From the NCBI GenBank assembly GCA_002784505.1, contig PFLF01000031.1, forward strand, positions 1 to 12,538: DNA of 12,538 nucleotides, in the 5' to 3' direction. Source of the DNA: Candidatus Roizmanbacteria bacterium CG_4_10_14_0_8_um_filter_39_9 (GTDB lineage: Bacteria > Patescibacteriota > Microgenomatia > UBA1406 > GWC2-37-13). Below the pieces are notes generated by a model. The model did not search any database and was not told the DNA's origin. It was given only the letters and a program-made list of their open reading frames with translations. The position numbers were made by a program, and so were the translations under genes. Of this stretch, positions 11,801-12,538 are shown in pieces. The number at the start of each line of letters is the position of its first letter. Position 1 is the stretch's first letter.

Positions 11801-12255
11801 ATGTTTACTCCCCAACAACAAAAATGGATTGACCATCTACCAAACGATGACGTTATCAGCATAAAGCCATTTGACAAACAATCTGAGAGTATATTTCTTG
11901 TTGTTAAGAACAGTATTTAAAAAGTACTAGGAAATGAAGTTTAAATTCTTCACTGCGGTGTATCTAGTTTGGGAATTTCTGGTCAAGGTGAAATTGACAT
12001 ATACATACCTGTTTCAAAAAGTAGATTTGATGAAATGGTGTCCCAAATAAAAAACATATCACTGTGACCGTAATGAACAAATCTCATAGGGGCTGGATTA
12101 ACGGAATGAAATTTGAAAATTATCTTAAAATGTACCCTCAAAAATTAAGGGAGTATGAAAGATTGAAAGAAGAGAATGACGGAGTAAACACACAGACATA
12201 TTATCGTAAAAAAACAGAGTTTATTAATGAAGTTCTCAAACAATCAGTTGATTAA
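11801..12255 (+). pseudogene. GrpB-type (nucleotidyltransferase-fold) protein, degraded
   Basis: The ATG at 11801 opens MFTPQQQKWIDHLPNDDVIS, followed by stops TAA at 11918-11920 and 11942-11944. The same frame then resumes with I-L-H-C-G-V-S-S-L-G-I-S-G-Q-G-E-I-D-I, the GrpB/nucleotidyltransferase-fold motif (family HxGSTSVPGLxxKxxIDI), and ends at TGA 12065. The C-terminus is in another frame (about 12064-12255): W-I-N-G-M-K-F-E-N-Y-L then YRKKTEFINEVL, matching the FRDYLRxHPxxxxxYxxLK...YxxxKxxFI end of GrpB. The middle of the family, about 40 residues, is missing. So there are two nonsense codons, one frameshift and one internal deletion: a decayed gene. The family has a nucleotidyltransferase-like fold and poorly known function. 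Confidence 0.85.
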
Positions 12256-12321
12256 CCCTTCTTCCTACAAGGCCTATTGGATTTAATTTTACTCCCTCAA
12301 AGTTGTGGCAGATGTTTATAA

Positions 12322-12537
12322 TCAAACAACTCTTTTCTTCGTTTGAGATGTTAGAATCAGCCAAAAATCCTGCAAAATGTTTCCTCTATACACTTCATAG
12401 GGCCATTTTGCAGTTTCAAGCTTTTTGATAAATAAACCATCGGTAATGTTTTTCATAAATGAATGGGTGGATAAATTAATATGTGTAATCAAACTATTTA
12501 GTGGTCTTATATCTCGCTCGTACTCAATAGGAGTATA
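12322..12537 (-). CDS. C-terminal part of an unrecognised protein, cut by window edge
   Basis: A minus-strand frame enters from beyond the window end and stays open for 71 codons to the TGA at 12322-12324. Its composition looks like coding: mixed polar and hydrophobic residues with a Trp/Tyr-containing segment (W-P-Y-E-V-Y-R-G-N-I-L-Q-D-F-W) and a basic end (TKKRVV). No signal or membrane helix is visible in this part. I recognise no family. An internal ATG (in S-F-M-K-N-I) could start a 44-residue protein, but the codons before it read equally well. It converges on the GrpB pseudogene with a 66-base gap. Confidence 0.5.
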   Translation of the reverse strand, partial: YTPIEYERDIRPLNSLITHINLSTHSFMKNITDGLFIKKLETAKWPYEVYRGNILQDFWLILTSQTKKRVV

Positions 12538-12538
12538 G

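Noticed and set aside
11918..11944. TAA codons as recoded sense codons
   Set aside because: TAA ends other intact genes here (e.g. 1777, 3714, 7361), and the same locus also has a frameshift and a deletion, so decay explains it.
7270..12466. The same 13 bases (CATAAATGAATGG) at 7270 and 12454
   Set aside because: Short and AT-rich; flanks do not align beyond a few bases and the second copy is in coding sequence, so chance is likely.
1..12538. CRISPR arrays, insertion sequences, integrases or phage genes
   Set aside because: No regularly spaced repeats, no transposase or integrase motifs in any frame examined.

Overview
This AT-rich window of compact bacterial DNA most resembles a Candidate Phyla Radiation (Patescibacteria) genome, probably of the Microgenomates kind. 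That placement is an inference. It rests on short genes, very short intergenic gaps, the particular gene families (DUF2142 membrane protein, a GrpB-type protein, an AAA/DUF4143 ATPase, small one-pass exported proteins), and start codons with almost no Shine-Dalgarno sequences. At many starts a -10 box lies only 6-10 bases upstream of the ATG, so mRNAs are probably leaderless. TGA ends several intact genes, so the UGA=Gly codes of Gracilibacteria/Absconditabacteria are not in use.

Layout. 1-300 (-): thioredoxin, cut by the window edge, diverging from 415-2083 (+), a DUF2142-like polytopic membrane protein overlapping a small two-helix membrane protein. 2067-2393 (-): MazG-like NTP pyrophosphohydrolase. 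2457-2621 (+): remnant of an alkyltransferase-like/Ogt gene whose middle is deleted. 2698-3111 (+): anchored cupredoxin, with a probable EamA/DMT transporter tail left behind it on the other strand. 3231-6619 (+): four co-directional genes for a GNAT acetyltransferase, a SET-domain lysine methyltransferase with a complete post-SET zinc motif, a D-2-hydroxyacid dehydrogenase-like protein lacking its catalytic Arg, and a lysine 2,3-aminomutase. 6629-8197 (-): a ferric-reductase/MsrQ-like membrane protein and a HAD hydrolase. 8306-8850 (+): frameshifted membrane protein, then three hairpins. 9004-9917 (-): frameshifted one-pass exported protein. 10067-10333 (+): small exported four-Cys protein between two copies of a C-rich repeat. 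10464-11600 (-): AAA/DUF4143 ATPase with a near-ideal leaderless promoter. 11801-12255 (+): GrpB-type pseudogene. 12322-12537 (-): C-terminal part of an unrecognised protein.

How it fits together. No single pathway covers the window. Redox and envelope functions recur (thioredoxin, cupredoxin, MsrQ-like cytochrome), as do housecleaning and repair (MazG, ATL remnant, HAD). The 3231-6619 block is the most suggestive, because the SET enzyme and the aminomutase both act on lysine and the GNAT could, but each gene may have its own promoter. Up to five loci are broken or truncated (ATL, DMT tail, 8306 membrane protein, 9004-9917 protein, GrpB), so the region is either an eroding accessory segment or contains sequencing indels. 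There are no rRNA or tRNA genes, CRISPR arrays or transposases, and no gene-free stretch exceeds about 200 bases.
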